50,960 bases of DNA, taken from the NCBI GenBank assembly GCA_020049615.1, contig JAIFKN010000134.1:1-50960 (forward strand). The letters are read 5' to 3'. Position numbers and translations under genes: made by a program. This DNA comes from a bacterium (GTDB taxonomy: Bacteria; Planctomycetota; UBA11346). Positions 1 through 9,938 of the stretch are shown piece by piece. Each line of letters opens with the position of its first letter. The stretch's first letter is position 1. The notes beneath the pieces were generated by a model. The model was not told the DNA's origin, did no database searches, and saw only the letters and a program-made list of their open reading frames with translations.

Positions 1-414
1 ACGGGCCGATGGCGGTCCGGGCGATGACGCCTTCGCGCCACGGCTTGAACCAGCGCGGCTCGTAGTGGATGCCGTCGCCGGCGAGGTGCTGCTTGGCGAC
101 CAGGCCGATGATGCGGCCGTCGGCGATCACCGCCACGGTGTTGAACAGCGCGCGCTGGTGCAGCCGCGGCAGACCGACGCATACGACCAGTCCGGCGGTG
201 TCGGGCAGCAGCTCCAGCAGCACGCGCTCGGCCTGCATCGCCACGTCGGGTCCGTGGAACGCGTCCTCGCAGCCGTAGCCGGTGATGCACAGCTCGGGCA
301 GGCAGAGCAGCCCGACCTGCGCGGCGCGGGCCTCGGCCAGCGCCTCGCGGACCAGGCGCTGGTTGCCGTCCCAGTCGAGCGGGGTGGTGTTGAGGCAGGC
401 GGCGGCGACGGTGA

Positions 415-418
<4 letters not shown>
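1..418 (-). CDS. nadE: Glutamine-dependent NAD+ synthetase, N-terminal glutaminase domain (partial)
   Basis: This frame runs off the left edge of the window, so only the first 138 or so codons are seen. They form a nitrilase-type (carbon-nitrogen hydrolase) domain, which in this family releases ammonia from glutamine for the C-terminal synthetase that converts deamido-NAD to NAD. Visible marks are the catalytic glutamate in [10 protein letters not shown] (E41), the catalytic lysine in [12 protein letters not shown] (K108), and the [10 protein letters not shown] stretch after it, which is typical of NAD synthetases rather than amidases. The third catalytic residue (Cys) and the ATP-pyrophosphatase domain lie outside the window. 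The ATG overlaps the pncB stop by four bases (ATGA), so the two are almost certainly co-translated. Confidence 0.88.
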
Positions 419-1869
<1,451 letters not shown>

Positions 1870-1885
1870 GGGCGCCTCCTTCTTG

Positions 1886-1900
1886 GTGTATTTGTTACAC
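1886..1900. promoter_or_regulatory. Palindrome upstream of pncB, possible operator
   Basis: GTGTA-TTTGT-TACAC is a perfect 5-5-5 inverted repeat lying directly upstream of the pncB ribosome-binding site, in the 166-bp divergent region between pncB and the CoA-binding gene. The area is AT-richer than its surroundings. Position and symmetry suit a repressor site; NAD genes are often controlled by NrtR- or NiaR-type repressors, but the sequence alone does not name one. Confidence 0.35.
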
Positions 1901-2035
1901 TATATCGGAGAGGTGACAAGCGTTGTCGCTCTGTTTCCAGCATGCATGCACATCGGGCATGGGCCAGGATCCACTGATGCTGACCAAGGCATGCTGGCCG
2001 ACTGGACGGGTCGGCAGATCGTCGCATCATGCGGC

Positions 2036-2422
2036 ATGCCCACCGTAGCCGTCATCGGAGCCTCCGAGGATCCCGCCAAGTACGCCTATCGTGCCGTGCA
2101 GCGGTTCGCTGCCCGCGGCTATACGGTCTGGCCGGTGCATCCGTCCGGCCAGTCGGTGTCCGGCCATCCATGCTATGCCGGGTTGGCTCAGCTGCCGGGT
2201 CGGCCGGATGTGATCACCATGTACGTGAACCCGCGCATCGGCGCCGGGTTGGCCGAGGCGATCGCGGCGGCACGTCCGCAGTTGGTCATCCTCAATCCAG
2301 GCGCTGATGGCGAACCCGTGGCGTCAGCCTTGCGTGCGCGGGGGATCCGCGTCCTCGAGGCCTGCACCCTGGTGCTGCTCGCCCAGGGCGACCCGTTGGC
2401 CCTGGCCGATCCGCCGGCTTAG
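2036..2422 (+). CDS. CoA-binding domain protein (YccU-like)
   Basis: A 128-residue single-domain Rossmann protein of the CoA_binding_2 (YccU) family. It opens with VAVIGASEDPAKYAYRA, the nucleotide-binding loop of the family, followed by GYTVWPVHPSG and the DVITMYVNP strand. These domains bind CoA and are related to the N-terminal part of succinyl-CoA synthetase alpha subunits; the cellular role of the stand-alone forms is not settled. I chose the ATG at 2036 because the family begins a few residues before the VIGAS loop; the frame is open further upstream but that part has no family similarity. Its stop overlaps the stop of the convergent histidine kinase gene. Confidence 0.85.
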   Translation: MPTVAVIGASEDPAKYAYRAVQRFAARGYTVWPVHPSGQSVSGHPCYAGLAQLPGRPDVITMYVNPRIGAGLAEAIAAARPQLVILNPGADGEPVASALRARGIRVLEACTLVLLAQGDPLALADPPA

Positions 2423-5400
2423 GAGATGCCCCGGGCGGCCTTCAGGCTGGCGATCAGTCCGTGGAAGGCGTCCGACGAGGCAACAATCACCGGTTGCGCG
2501 CGACGCCAGGCAAGACGGGCCCGTGCGAGGTCTCCGGCTCGCGCCGCCTGGTCCACCTGATCAAGGGCCTGCTGCATGCCCAGAGCGCCCAGGCATCCGG
2601 CGGTGCCCTTGAGACTATGGGTCAGGCTATGGACGGTCGCGAGATCTGCGTCATCAAGGGCGTTGGCGATGGCCCGCGTGCGAGTCGGTAGTTCCGTGAT
2701 GAACGTATCGATGGCGGCGATCGAACTCGGCGAGGCGAGATTGCGCAGCACGGTGACGATGCCGGGGTCTAGGCAGGCTTCCGTGTCCGCGGTGTCACCG
2801 GCGTCGACGGCAGCGCCCGGTCCGGCCGTCCCACCCGACCACCGGCCGAGAACGGCGGACAGCACGGCGAGACCCACCGGTTTGGCGATGTAATCGTCCA
2901 TGCCTGCCTCGAGGCAGCGCTCGCGGTCACCAGACAGGGCGTTGGCCGTCATGGCGATCACCGGGGTATGCCGCCCAGCCCCTGCCTCGCGTGCGCGTAG
3001 GCGCCTGGTCGTCTCGAAGCCGTCGAGCACGGGCATGTGGCAATCCATGAAAACGAGGTCGAAGCGCCGCTGGGCCAGCATGGCCAGGGCCTGTTCGCCA
3101 TCGCCCGCCACGGACACGATGGCGCCGACCTTCTGCAGCATCAGGCGGGCGATCTCCTGGTTGGTCGGCTGGTCTTCGACCAGCAGGACGTCGAGACCCG
3201 GAGGGCAGACGTGCGCCGCCGGCTGCGCGGTGGGCTTCGATGGCGTGCCTGCGATCAAGGGCAGGTCGACCAGGCAGGTGGTGCCGACGCCGGGCGTGCT
3301 GTTCAGCGTCACCGTCCCGCCCATGAGCCCGCAGATCTCACGGCAGATGGCCAGACCGAGGCCGCTGCCACCATAGCGCCTGGTGGTCGAGGCGTCCGCC
3401 TGGGTGAAGGGGGTGAACAGGGCTTTCTGGATCTCGGCGGGAATGCCGATGCCGGTGTCGCTGACGCTGAGATGGAGCCGCCCATCCCTGGTATCGGCAC
3501 GGAGCGTTATTCCGCCATCGTGGGTGAATTTCACCGCGTTGCCGAGCAGGTTGCCGAGCACCTGGCGCAGGCGGTCCTGATCGCCATGCAGCCAGGTCGG
3601 GGTGCCCGGCGCGATCTCGACGTGCAGCGACACGCGGGTGGCGTCGAGCTGGGCGCCGAACAGCGCCGCGACATCGCCGATCAGCTGATGGAGGTCGAAA
3701 TCACCCGGCTCGAGCCGCAGGCGGCCGGCCTCGATGCGCGACAGGTCGAGGACATCGTTGAGCAGGGCGAGCAGTCCGCGACCGGACCGCAGGATGGTCT
3801 GGGCGTAGCCGGACTGGGTCTCGTCGAGCTCGGTGCCCAGCAGCAGTTCGGTCATGCCGAGCACGCCGTTCATCGGCGTGCGGATCTCATGGCTCATGTT
3901 GGCGAGGAACACGCTCTTGGCGCGGGTGCCCTCCTCGGCCCTGGCCAGGGCTTCCTGCAGCCGCTCCTCCGCCTGCCGGCGGGTGGTGATGTCGGTGTGC
4001 GTCCCGGCCATCCGTTGCGCCTTGCCATCGATGTCGACGTCCATCGCCTTGCCGCGGCTTTCGATCCAGGTCCAGTCGCCTTTCGCACGGCGCATGCGGA
4101 AGGCGAGGACGAACGGCTTGCAGTCGGCCGCCGCCGCCCTGACCCGGGATACCGTCGCTTCCCGGTCCTCGGGATGCAGCAGGTCGACCCAGGTGTCGAA
4201 GTTGTGCGGCAGGTCCTGCGGCGACCATCCCAGCATGACGAACCAGCTGTCGCTGAAGTAGACCGTGCCGGTGCGGATGTCCCAGTCCCAGTAGGCATCC
4301 TGGTTGGCGGCGAAGACGCGCCGCAACTGGTCGGCCTGGGCGCCGAGGACATGGCGCCGGTCGAGGTGCACGGCGACCACCACCTGGACTGCGAGGAGCA
4401 GCAGCGCGAGCGCGATCGCACCGGCGAGCGCCCGTCTCCGCTCGTGTCCGATCCAGGTCAGATCCTGCAGCATGATGATCGTCCAGTCCGCCGACTCTCC
4501 TGCGATGCTGCGGACCAGATACCGGTTCCCATCGATCAGCACCTCCTCGGCGCCAGCCGGCGGCACCGGCGGTGCTCCCGGACTGGATGCGAACACCTGT
4601 CGCGTGGGATCGAGGACGAGGCAGTGGTGGTACTGGGCGAGGAAGCAGTCCAGCCTGGCTGCGTCCTGCTTGATCGCCGCCACTCCGAGGATGCGTCCTG
4701 CGGTGTCGCGTACCGGCGCCGTGTGGTAGAGGCCGCGCTTGCTGGTCACTGCGCCGAGCGCCCACTGGTGGCCCATCCCCCCCGCCAGCGCGGCTGAGAA
4801 ATAGGGTCGCCACGCGAACGACTTGCCGACCAGATCCTCCGGCGTTCCGCGATTGGACGAACTGATCACCACACCATCCGGACCGAGGACGTAGGCGAGG
4901 GCCAGCCCCTGGCTGGCCGCTTGCTCGGCGAGCAGGGCGTCGAGTTCGCCGTGCCGTCCTGCGGTCAGTCCGGCGCGGGTCGCCTCCCACTCGGCGATCA
5001 GACGCGCTGCCAGCGAGCCGGTGGCGTGCTGCGCTTCCAGGTAGGTCGCCACGGCGCGGCCCTCGGTGTCGGCCGTACTGGCAGCCGTCAGGTGCGCGCG
5101 ACGACTGTTTTCGCCCGCCAGCCAGGAGATCGACGTCAGCAGGAGACCGATCAGCACGGTGGTGGCGACCGCCAGGCCGCTCCGCTGGCGCGCCAGGCCG
5201 GTCGGCAGGGCGGCGGCGATCGCGCCGACGAAGCCGAGGAACAGCAGGGTCGACAGCATCGCCATGACGCCGAGGTACCAGCCGTGTTCCAGTCCCAGCA
5301 GCGGAGCCCGACCGCAACAGATGGCGAAGCCCACAGCCGCTGTCCAGGTGCCGAAGACCAGGGCGATCACCAGATGGCTGGTCCGGGCGATTCCCCTGGC

Positions 5401-5787
5401 CTCGCGGCGCAGCCGCCACCACGCCAGGGCGGAGACGGCGAAGCCAGGCAGGGCGCAGCAGCAGGCTGCCGCGGCGCCCAGCCCCAGCGGGACGGTCAGC
5501 GCCGCGGTCGCGGCGAGCAGCACTCCGTGGATCAGCCAGGGGCGCCGGACACCCCACAGGCGACGGGAGGCTTCGACCAGGAGCAGCCCGGAGACGACCA
5601 CCAGCGCACCTTTGACCAGGGCCAGGGTGGGGATTTCGGGTCGGAACACAGCGCAGAGCTGGGCGAGGCCGGCAATGATTCCGGACAAGGCCCAGCAGCG
5701 CCATGGGCGGTTGGTCGGCGGGACAGGGAAGGCTGCCATGCCGGTCGCCAGCAGCATCAAGCCATAGATCAGTTGCAGCAGATCCAT
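2419..5787 (-). CDS. Hybrid sensor histidine kinase (Cache-PAS-HisKA-HATPase-REC-Hpt)
   Basis: An 1122-residue BarA-like multidomain kinase. The order is about six membrane segments (residues 1-195), another at 203-225, an extracytoplasmic Cache-like sensor (about 230-445, with PYFSAALAG), a membrane segment (453-473), a PAS/PAC fold (about 487-605), HisKA with phospho-acceptor H633 in SHEIRTP, HATPase (N-box near N750, [16 protein letters not shown]), a receiver (acidic pair E871/D872, phospho-acceptor D915, K969) and a C-terminal Hpt domain with H1057 in HSLKG. All phosphorelay residues are present, so it should be active and pass phosphate to a separate response regulator. No such regulator is adjacent. 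The gene stands alone, converging on the CoA-binding gene. Confidence 0.93.
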   Translation of the reverse strand: MDLLQLIYGLMLLATGMAAFPVPPTNRPWRCWALSGIIAGLAQLCAVFRPEIPTLALVKGALVVVSGLLLVEASRRLWGVRRPWLIHGVLLAATAALTVPLGLGAAAACCCALPGFAVSALAWWRLRREARGIARTSHLVIALVFGTWTAAVGFAICCGRAPLLGLEHGWYLGVMAMLSTLLFLGFVGAIAAALPTGLARQRSGLAVATTVLIGLLLTSISWLAGENSRRAHLTAASTADTEGRAVATYLEAQHATGSLAARLIAEWEATRAGLTAGRHGELDALLAEQAASQGLALAYVLGPDGVVISSSNRGTPEDLVGKSFAWRPYFSAALAGGMGHQWALGAVTSKRGLYHTAPVRDTAGRILGVAAIKQDAARLDCFLAQYHHCLVLDPTRQVFASSPGAPPVPPAGAEEVLIDGNRYLVRSIAGESADWTIIMLQDLTWIGHERRRALAGAIALALLLLAVQVVVAVHLDRRHVLGAQADQLRRVFAANQDAYWDWDIRTGTVYFSDSWFVMLGWSPQDLPHNFDTWVDLLHPEDREATVSRVRAAAADCKPFVLAFRMRRAKGDWTWIESRGKAMDVDIDGKAQRMAGTHTDITTRRQAEERLQEALARAEEGTRAKSVFLANMSHEIRTPMNGVLGMTELLLGTELDETQSGYAQTILRSGRGLLALLNDVLDLSRIEAGRLRLEPGDFDLHQLIGDVAALFGAQLDATRVSLHVEIAPGTPTWLHGDQDRLRQVLGNLLGNAVKFTHDGGITLRADTRDGRLHLSVSDTGIGIPAEIQKALFTPFTQADASTTRRYGGSGLGLAICREICGLMGGTVTLNSTPGVGTTCLVDLPLIAGTPSKPTAQPAAHVCPPGLDVLLVEDQPTNQEIARLMLQKVGAIVSVAGDGEQALAMLAQRRFDLVFMDCHMPVLDGFETTRRLRAREAGAGRHTPVIAMTANALSGDRERCLEAGMDDYIAKPVGLAVLSAVLGRWSGGTAGPGAAVDAGDTADTEACLDPGIVTVLRNLASPSSIAAIDTFITELPTRTRAIANALDDADLATVHSLTHSLKGTAGCLGALGMQQALDQVDQAARAGDLARARLAWRRAQPVIVASSDAFHGLIASLKAARGIS

Positions 5788-5886
5788 GCGTGGGTGAGCC
5801 TAGCGCCCAGGGATGGACAAGGGAAGAGTCAGGACATACGGGTGGAAACCATGCCGAAACACAGCTTTACAGACGCGTTGTCGAGA

Positions 5887-6663
5887 CTAATTCGCATGGG
5901 GCTGCGAGGTGGTTTTCGGGCCTGGTACACGATAGACCAGCAGGCGGGCGTCGGAACGACCGGGCAGCACGATGGTCCGCTCGGCCTCGACCCCAGGCAC
6001 GGCGAAGGTGTTGCTGACGAAGAGGCTGCCCGGCTGCATTTCGGCGCAGACCTTGGTCCACAGCCGCGGCATCGGTTCCGGCGAGAGGAAGGCGTAGATG
6101 AGCTGGTAGCCGGAGAGGTCATGGGTGAAGATGTTGCCCAGGCGCATGTGCAGATTGGGCCGACGGCCGGCCCGCACGCGGCAGACCAGCCACGGCAGCA
6201 GGGAGGCCTCGACGCCGGTGATCTGGGCATCCGGACGCTGCTTGGCCAAGCCGAGGGCGGGTCCGCCGAGTCCCGCCCCGAGATCGCAGGCCTGCACTCC
6301 AGGCTGGGCCGGCAGCAGGCCGGCGAGTTCGCGGATCGCTGCCCGGTTGCTCAGGTAGAGCGGCGCCCGTGTACCCACGCCACCGCCGTAGATCAGCAGG
6401 AGTGCGGCGAAGCCGAGCGCCCAGATCCACCAGGGCAGGGCCGGAGCGGCCGCGGCGAAGGGCAGGGCGAGGGCGAGCGGCCACCACCACCACGGCAGGC
6501 GCAGCAGGACGCAGCCAGCGCAGGCCAGGCAGGCGTCGGTCAGCACCCAGCCCCACCCGGGCATCGTCCCGGCAACGGCCGGAATGCGGGCCAGCAGGCA
6601 GGTGAGGCCGAATGCGACGGCGTGAGCGAGCAGGAAACGCACGATCGGCGGCATGCTGGCCAT
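5887..6663 (-). CDS. Membrane-anchored class I SAM-dependent methyltransferase
   Basis: A 258-residue protein with about four hydrophobic segments in residues 1-95, then a soluble class I methyltransferase fold. Motif I is CDLGAGLGGPAL (about 126-137), followed by the acidic end of strand 2 in ITGVEAS and a motif GNIFTHDLSGYQLIYAFLSP. The layout, with an N-terminal membrane anchor, a short YLSNRAAI run before motif I and a Phe/Leu-rich strand after the DL-YQLIY segment, recalls the ATPSCKMT/ANTKMT (FAM173) lysine methyltransferases; that link is my inference from the pattern. The substrate is unknown. It is divergent from motA, with 117 bp between the two starts. Confidence 0.7.
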   Translation of the reverse strand: MASMPPIVRFLLAHAVAFGLTCLLARIPAVAGTMPGWGWVLTDACLACAGCVLLRLPWWWWPLALALPFAAAAPALPWWIWALGFAALLLIYGGGVGTRAPLYLSNRAAIRELAGLLPAQPGVQACDLGAGLGGPALGLAKQRPDAQITGVEASLLPWLVCRVRAGRRPNLHMRLGNIFTHDLSGYQLIYAFLSPEPMPRLWTKVCAEMQPGSLFVSNTFAVPGVEAERTIVLPGRSDARLLVYRVPGPKTTSQPHAN

Positions 6664-6720
6664 GGCCGGATCCTGTCATCGAAAGGACTTAGGCAATTCA
6701 GCGAAATCCAGCGCCGGCTC

Positions 6721-6737
6721 TGGCATAGCACATGCTA
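6721..6737 (+). promoter_or_regulatory. Candidate sigma-54 (-24/-12) promoter for motAB
   Basis: TGGCATAGCACATGCTA matches the -24/-12 pattern (TGGCA, then TGC, with exactly ten bases between the GG and GC pairs). It lies 44 bp before the motA ATG in the divergent region. The -12 element is ATGC rather than TTGC, so the match is good but not perfect. No clear -35/-10 pair was seen nearby on this strand. Confidence 0.45.
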
Positions 6738-6780
6738 CGTAGGTGGATTGAACCCTACCGATGCATAGGATCGCCTCGCC

Positions 6781-7644
6781 ATGATTCTCCTCGTCGGTAT
6801 CGCTTTCGCCCTGCTGTGCGTCTTCGGCGGCTACATCCTGCACCACGGCAGCATGAAGGTGTTCGTGGTCGCCTGGACCGAATACATCATCATCGGTGGC
6901 GGCGCGGTCGGCATCTTCGTGGCCAGCAACGGCATCGTGGTGACCAAGCAGGCCATCGCCCAGGTCCTGGAGTTGCTCAAGCCCGATCCCTTCGTCGACA
7001 AAGGCGAATACATGAAGCTGCTGGTGATGATGTACCAGCTGTTCAGCGTGGCGCGACGCGACGGACTCCTTGGCCTCGAACCGCACATGGAGGACCCGCA
7101 CAAGTCGACCATCATCTCCAAGAACCACAGCTTCCTGCACCATCACCACTGCACCTCCTTCTTCTGCGACACCATGAAGGTGGTGATCTCCGGCGGCGTG
7201 GCCCCGTTCGACCTGGCCGAGATGATGGACATCGACCTGGAATCGGCCAAGGCCGAGGCGCACATCGTGCCGGAATCGATCTCATCGGTAGGTGACGCCA
7301 TGCCCGCGGTCGGCATCTGCGCGTGCGTGCTCGGCGTGGTCATCACCATGGACCAGATCGGTGGCGACGCGAAGATCCTCGGCCAGTCGGTCGCGGTCGC
7401 GCTGGTCGGCACCTTCCTCGGCGTGTTCGCCGCCTACTTCCTGGTCGCGCCGGTGGCCCGCGCGCTGAGCATGCGGCATCGTGGCGAGGAGAACTACATG
7501 CTGGCGATGAAGCACGCGCTGTTCAGCTTCGCGCGCGGCGAGTCGCCGATCACCTGCGTCGAGTTCGCCCGCCGCCAGATCGAGCCGAACTGCCGTCCCG
7601 GTTTCAGCGAGATGGAGAAGGCGCTCAAGGCGGCGAAGGGCTGA
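6781..7644 (+). CDS. motA: Flagellar motor stator protein MotA
   Basis: A 287-residue inner-membrane stator subunit that, with MotB, forms the proton (or sodium) channel driving flagellar rotation. Four membrane segments are seen: two near residues 1-50 and two at about 170-190 and 203-224. The functional residues known from Escherichia coli MotA have equivalents at the same spacing: R92 and E100 in the cytoplasmic loop (R90/E98) and P175 and P224 (P173/P222). The segment 119-133 carries four consecutive histidines before the conserved Cys-Asp of the family. The stop is followed after one base by motB, forming a two-gene operon. Confidence 0.94.
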   Translation: MILLVGIAFALLCVFGGYILHHGSMKVFVVAWTEYIIIGGGAVGIFVASNGIVVTKQAIAQVLELLKPDPFVDKGEYMKLLVMMYQLFSVARRDGLLGLEPHMEDPHKSTIISKNHSFLHHHHCTSFFCDTMKVVISGGVAPFDLAEMMDIDLESAKAEAHIVPESISSVGDAMPAVGICACVLGVVITMDQIGGDAKILGQSVAVALVGTFLGVFAAYFLVAPVARALSMRHRGEENYMLAMKHALFSFARGESPITCVEFARRQIEPNCRPGFSEMEKALKAAKG

Positions 7645-7645
7645 G

Positions 7646-8425
7646 ATGGCCGACAACAAGTCCAAGCAGCCGATCATCATCAAGAAGAAGAAGGGCGGAC
7701 ACGGCCATCATGGCGGTGCGTGGAAGATCGCGCTCGCCGACATGATGACGGCGATGATGGCCTTCTTCCTGGTCATGTGGATCGTCGGCATGGACGTGCA
7801 GACCAAGCAGGGCATCGCCGCCTATTTCCAGAACATGAGCGCGCGCGCCACCCACGACCCGGCCAGCCCGCACATCGTCCATCTCGACGGAGCGCCGCCG
7901 GTGAACCCACGGCTCAAGCCGCCGATGCCGCGCGACAACAACCTCGACAAGCAGAACGCGACCATCATCTCCTCGCAGATCGACAGTCTGATCGGCTCCA
8001 ATCCGCAGCTCGAACGCCTGCGCGGGGCCGTCTCGGTCAAGGTCGAGGACCACCAGATGCGGGTGGAATTCCACGATGGCGGCGGCAAGTCGCTGTTCGT
8101 CGCCGACGGTACCCAGCTGCGGCCCGAAGCGCGCAAGCTGGTCGAGGGCGTGGCGGTGATCATGCAGCACAACCGCGCCCGCATGATCATCGAGGGCCAT
8201 AGCGAATCGCGCGGCAGCGCCGGCGGCAGCGGGCAGGGCCTGTGGGAGCAGTCGACCGGTCGGGCGGTCGCCTTGCGTGGAGTCCTGGCCAACGCCGGCA
8301 TCGGCGATGACCGCATCCTGGAGGTGAAGGGCCTGGGCGACACCAAGCTGGCCACCCCGGAGGATCCGATGAATCCCGCCAACCGCCGCGTCTCGATCGT
8401 CGCGCCGTACGACCTGCCGGATTAG
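7646..8425 (+). CDS. motB: Flagellar motor stator protein MotB
   Basis: A 259-residue stator subunit with a short basic cytoplasmic N-terminus (KKKKGGHGHH), one membrane helix and a periplasmic OmpA-like peptidoglycan-binding domain. The helix WKIALADMMTAMMAFFLVMW contains the proton-carrying aspartate at residue 32, the same number as in Escherichia coli. The OmpA-like domain includes IEGHSES (about residue 180) and NPANRRVSI near the C-terminus, which contact peptidoglycan in the family. Length is shorter than enteric MotB but normal for many phyla. It starts one base after motA. Confidence 0.94.
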   Translation: MADNKSKQPIIIKKKKGGHGHHGGAWKIALADMMTAMMAFFLVMWIVGMDVQTKQGIAAYFQNMSARATHDPASPHIVHLDGAPPVNPRLKPPMPRDNNLDKQNATIISSQIDSLIGSNPQLERLRGAVSVKVEDHQMRVEFHDGGGKSLFVADGTQLRPEARKLVEGVAVIMQHNRARMIIEGHSESRGSAGGSGQGLWEQSTGRAVALRGVLANAGIGDDRILEVKGLGDTKLATPEDPMNPANRRVSIVAPYDLPD

Positions 8426-8444
8426 CCTGAACCCGGCGATTGGT

Positions 8445-8562
8445 GAGCCGCCAAGGCGCCAAGGCGCAAGAGCGCCAAGGGCATCGGGTTGTGAAGCGGC
8501 GCGCACTCAACCGAAGGGTGCCACTCTGCGCCAACGGGTTCCCCTTGGCGTCCTGGCGGCTC
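8445..8562. repeat. Intergenic imperfect inverted repeat
   Basis: Two 20-base arms, 8445-8464 (GAGCCGCCAAGGCGCCAAGG) and 8543-8562, are inverted copies with two mismatches, about 78 bp apart. The left arm is itself built of short GCCAAGGC-type steps. It fills the space between the convergent motB and phosphodiesterase genes. It resembles dispersed palindromic intergenic repeats; a terminator role is possible but there is no T-run. Confidence 0.6.
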
Positions 8563-8582
8563 ATCCATCCCTGCTGAGAGGG

Positions 8583-9938
8583 TCAGTCTCGAGTGGTGGC
8601 GGCCGCGATCACCGCGGCGACATCCGTGTGGTGCCAGCCGTCGCGCATCCAGCGTTTGTCGCTGCCGATCACCACCGCACCCTGGCCGGGCGTGCTGGCC
8701 ATGCGGCCGTGGCTGCCGCGCACCAGCCCGGCGTCGAGCGGTACCGGATCCATCAGGTAGCGGAAGCCGAGCAGCTTGCGCAGCAGCGCCCAGGCGGCGC
8801 GGCGCTTGCCGCCGGCGGGGTCGAAGAACAGCTCGCGCGGGTCGTAGCCGGGCTTCTTGTGGATCTCGACGCAGCGGGCGAAGTCGGGCCGTCGTGCGTC
8901 CTCCAGCCAGTAGTCGTGGGCGAACCAGGCGCCGCGCGCTGCCAGCAGGACCAGTTCGCCGCTGCGCGCGTGGTCGAGGCCGAGTTCGCGGCGCTGCGTC
9001 CCGGCGTAGACGCGCTCGACGCCAGGAAGCCTGCCCAGCAGCTCGGCGGCGCGGCCGATCGCCGCCTGGTCGGCGCAGTAGACATGCGCCAACTGGTGGT
9101 CGACGACGGCGAAGGCGCGGCTGGCGCCTGGGTCGAGCAGCTCACCGGCCGCGTTATGCACCGCCGCGAGCAGGCCGTTCTCGCGCAGGCAGCGGTTGGG
9201 GAACACGGCATGGTCGACCGCCTCGATGCCGTACTCGCTGACCACCAGCACCTCGTAGCCCTTGGCGCGGGCGTGGTCGATGACCTTGCCCGCCTCCGCG
9301 TCGAGGGCGCGCAGGTTCCGCTGCAGATGGGGTCCGGCGGGGCCGAAGCGCTGCAGGTCGTAGTCGAGGTGCGGCAGGTAGCACAACGCCAGCGCCGGCT
9401 GGCTGTGCTCCAGGGCGGTGGCGAAGCTCTCGGCGATCCAGCGCGTCGAACGGATGTCGGCGGTCGGTCCCCAGAAGCGGAACAGCGGGAACTCCCCGTG
9501 CTTCGTTCGCAGGACGTCCTTCAGCCCGTAGGGGTGGGCGTAGAAGTCCGGCGATTTCCGCCCGTCGTGGTGGTAGACCGGACGGGGCGTGACCGTGGCG
9601 GCCACCCCGGAGTTCATCGCGTACCACCAGAAGTGCTTCAACGTGCGCGGCCCGTCCGGGCGCGCCCACGGCAGCTCGGCCTGCACCAGGCGCTCGGACT
9701 GGCTCCAGAAGCGGATCTCGCCGAGCTCGCGCATATACCAGCCGTTGCCGACGATGCCGTGCCCGCTGGGTAGGACGCCGGTGAGCATGGTGGCCTGCGC
9801 CGTCGTGGTCACCGCCGGCAGCGCGGTCCGCATTGGTGCCGAGAATCCGGCCGTCGCCAGCCGCGTCAGGTTCGGCGTGTCCGCACCGAGGTGGTCCGGG
9901 GTCAGGCCGACGCAGCAGACGACGGCGAGCCGGCTCAT
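8583..9938 (-). CDS. EboF-like alkaline phosphatase superfamily phosphodiesterase
   Basis: A 451-residue type I phosphodiesterase/nucleotide pyrophosphatase-like protein. It has the nucleophile-region motif LPAVTTTAQATMLTG (T44 is the likely nucleophile), then HGIVGNGWYMRELGEIRFW, LPHLDYDLQRFG, VSEYGI and HQLAHVYC. The usual metal-binding aspartate near the start of such enzymes (often in a DG pair) is replaced here by CCVGLTPDHLG, a form I associate with the EboF members of the Ebo cluster. Reaction and substrate are not known. The ATG at 9938 overlaps the purM stop by four bases, giving tight coupling with purM; other ebo genes are not present. There is no signal peptide, so it is probably cytoplasmic. 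Confidence 0.78.
   Translation of the reverse strand: MSRLAVVCCVGLTPDHLGADTPNLTRLATAGFSAPMRTALPAVTTTAQATMLTGVLPSGHGIVGNGWYMRELGEIRFWSQSERLVQAELPWARPDGPRTLKHFWWYAMNSGVAATVTPRPVYHHDGRKSPDFYAHPYGLKDVLRTKHGEFPLFRFWGPTADIRSTRWIAESFATALEHSQPALALCYLPHLDYDLQRFGPAGPHLQRNLRALDAEAGKVIDHARAKGYEVLVVSEYGIEAVDHAVFPNRCLRENGLLAAVHNAAGELLDPGASRAFAVVDHQLAHVYCADQAAIGRAAELLGRLPGVERVYAGTQRRELGLDHARSGELVLLAARGAWFAHDYWLEDARRPDFARCVEIHKKPGYDPRELFFDPAGGKRRAAWALLRKLLGFRYLMDPVPLDAGLVRGSHGRMASTPGQGAVVIGSDKRWMRDGWHHTDVAAVIAAATTRD

Noticed and set aside
3037..4797. 586-codon open frame on the + strand opposite the histidine kinase gene
   Set aside because: It mirrors the kinase frame in GC-rich DNA, is Gly/Arg/Gln-rich, and has no domain pattern; the kinase on the other strand is certain.
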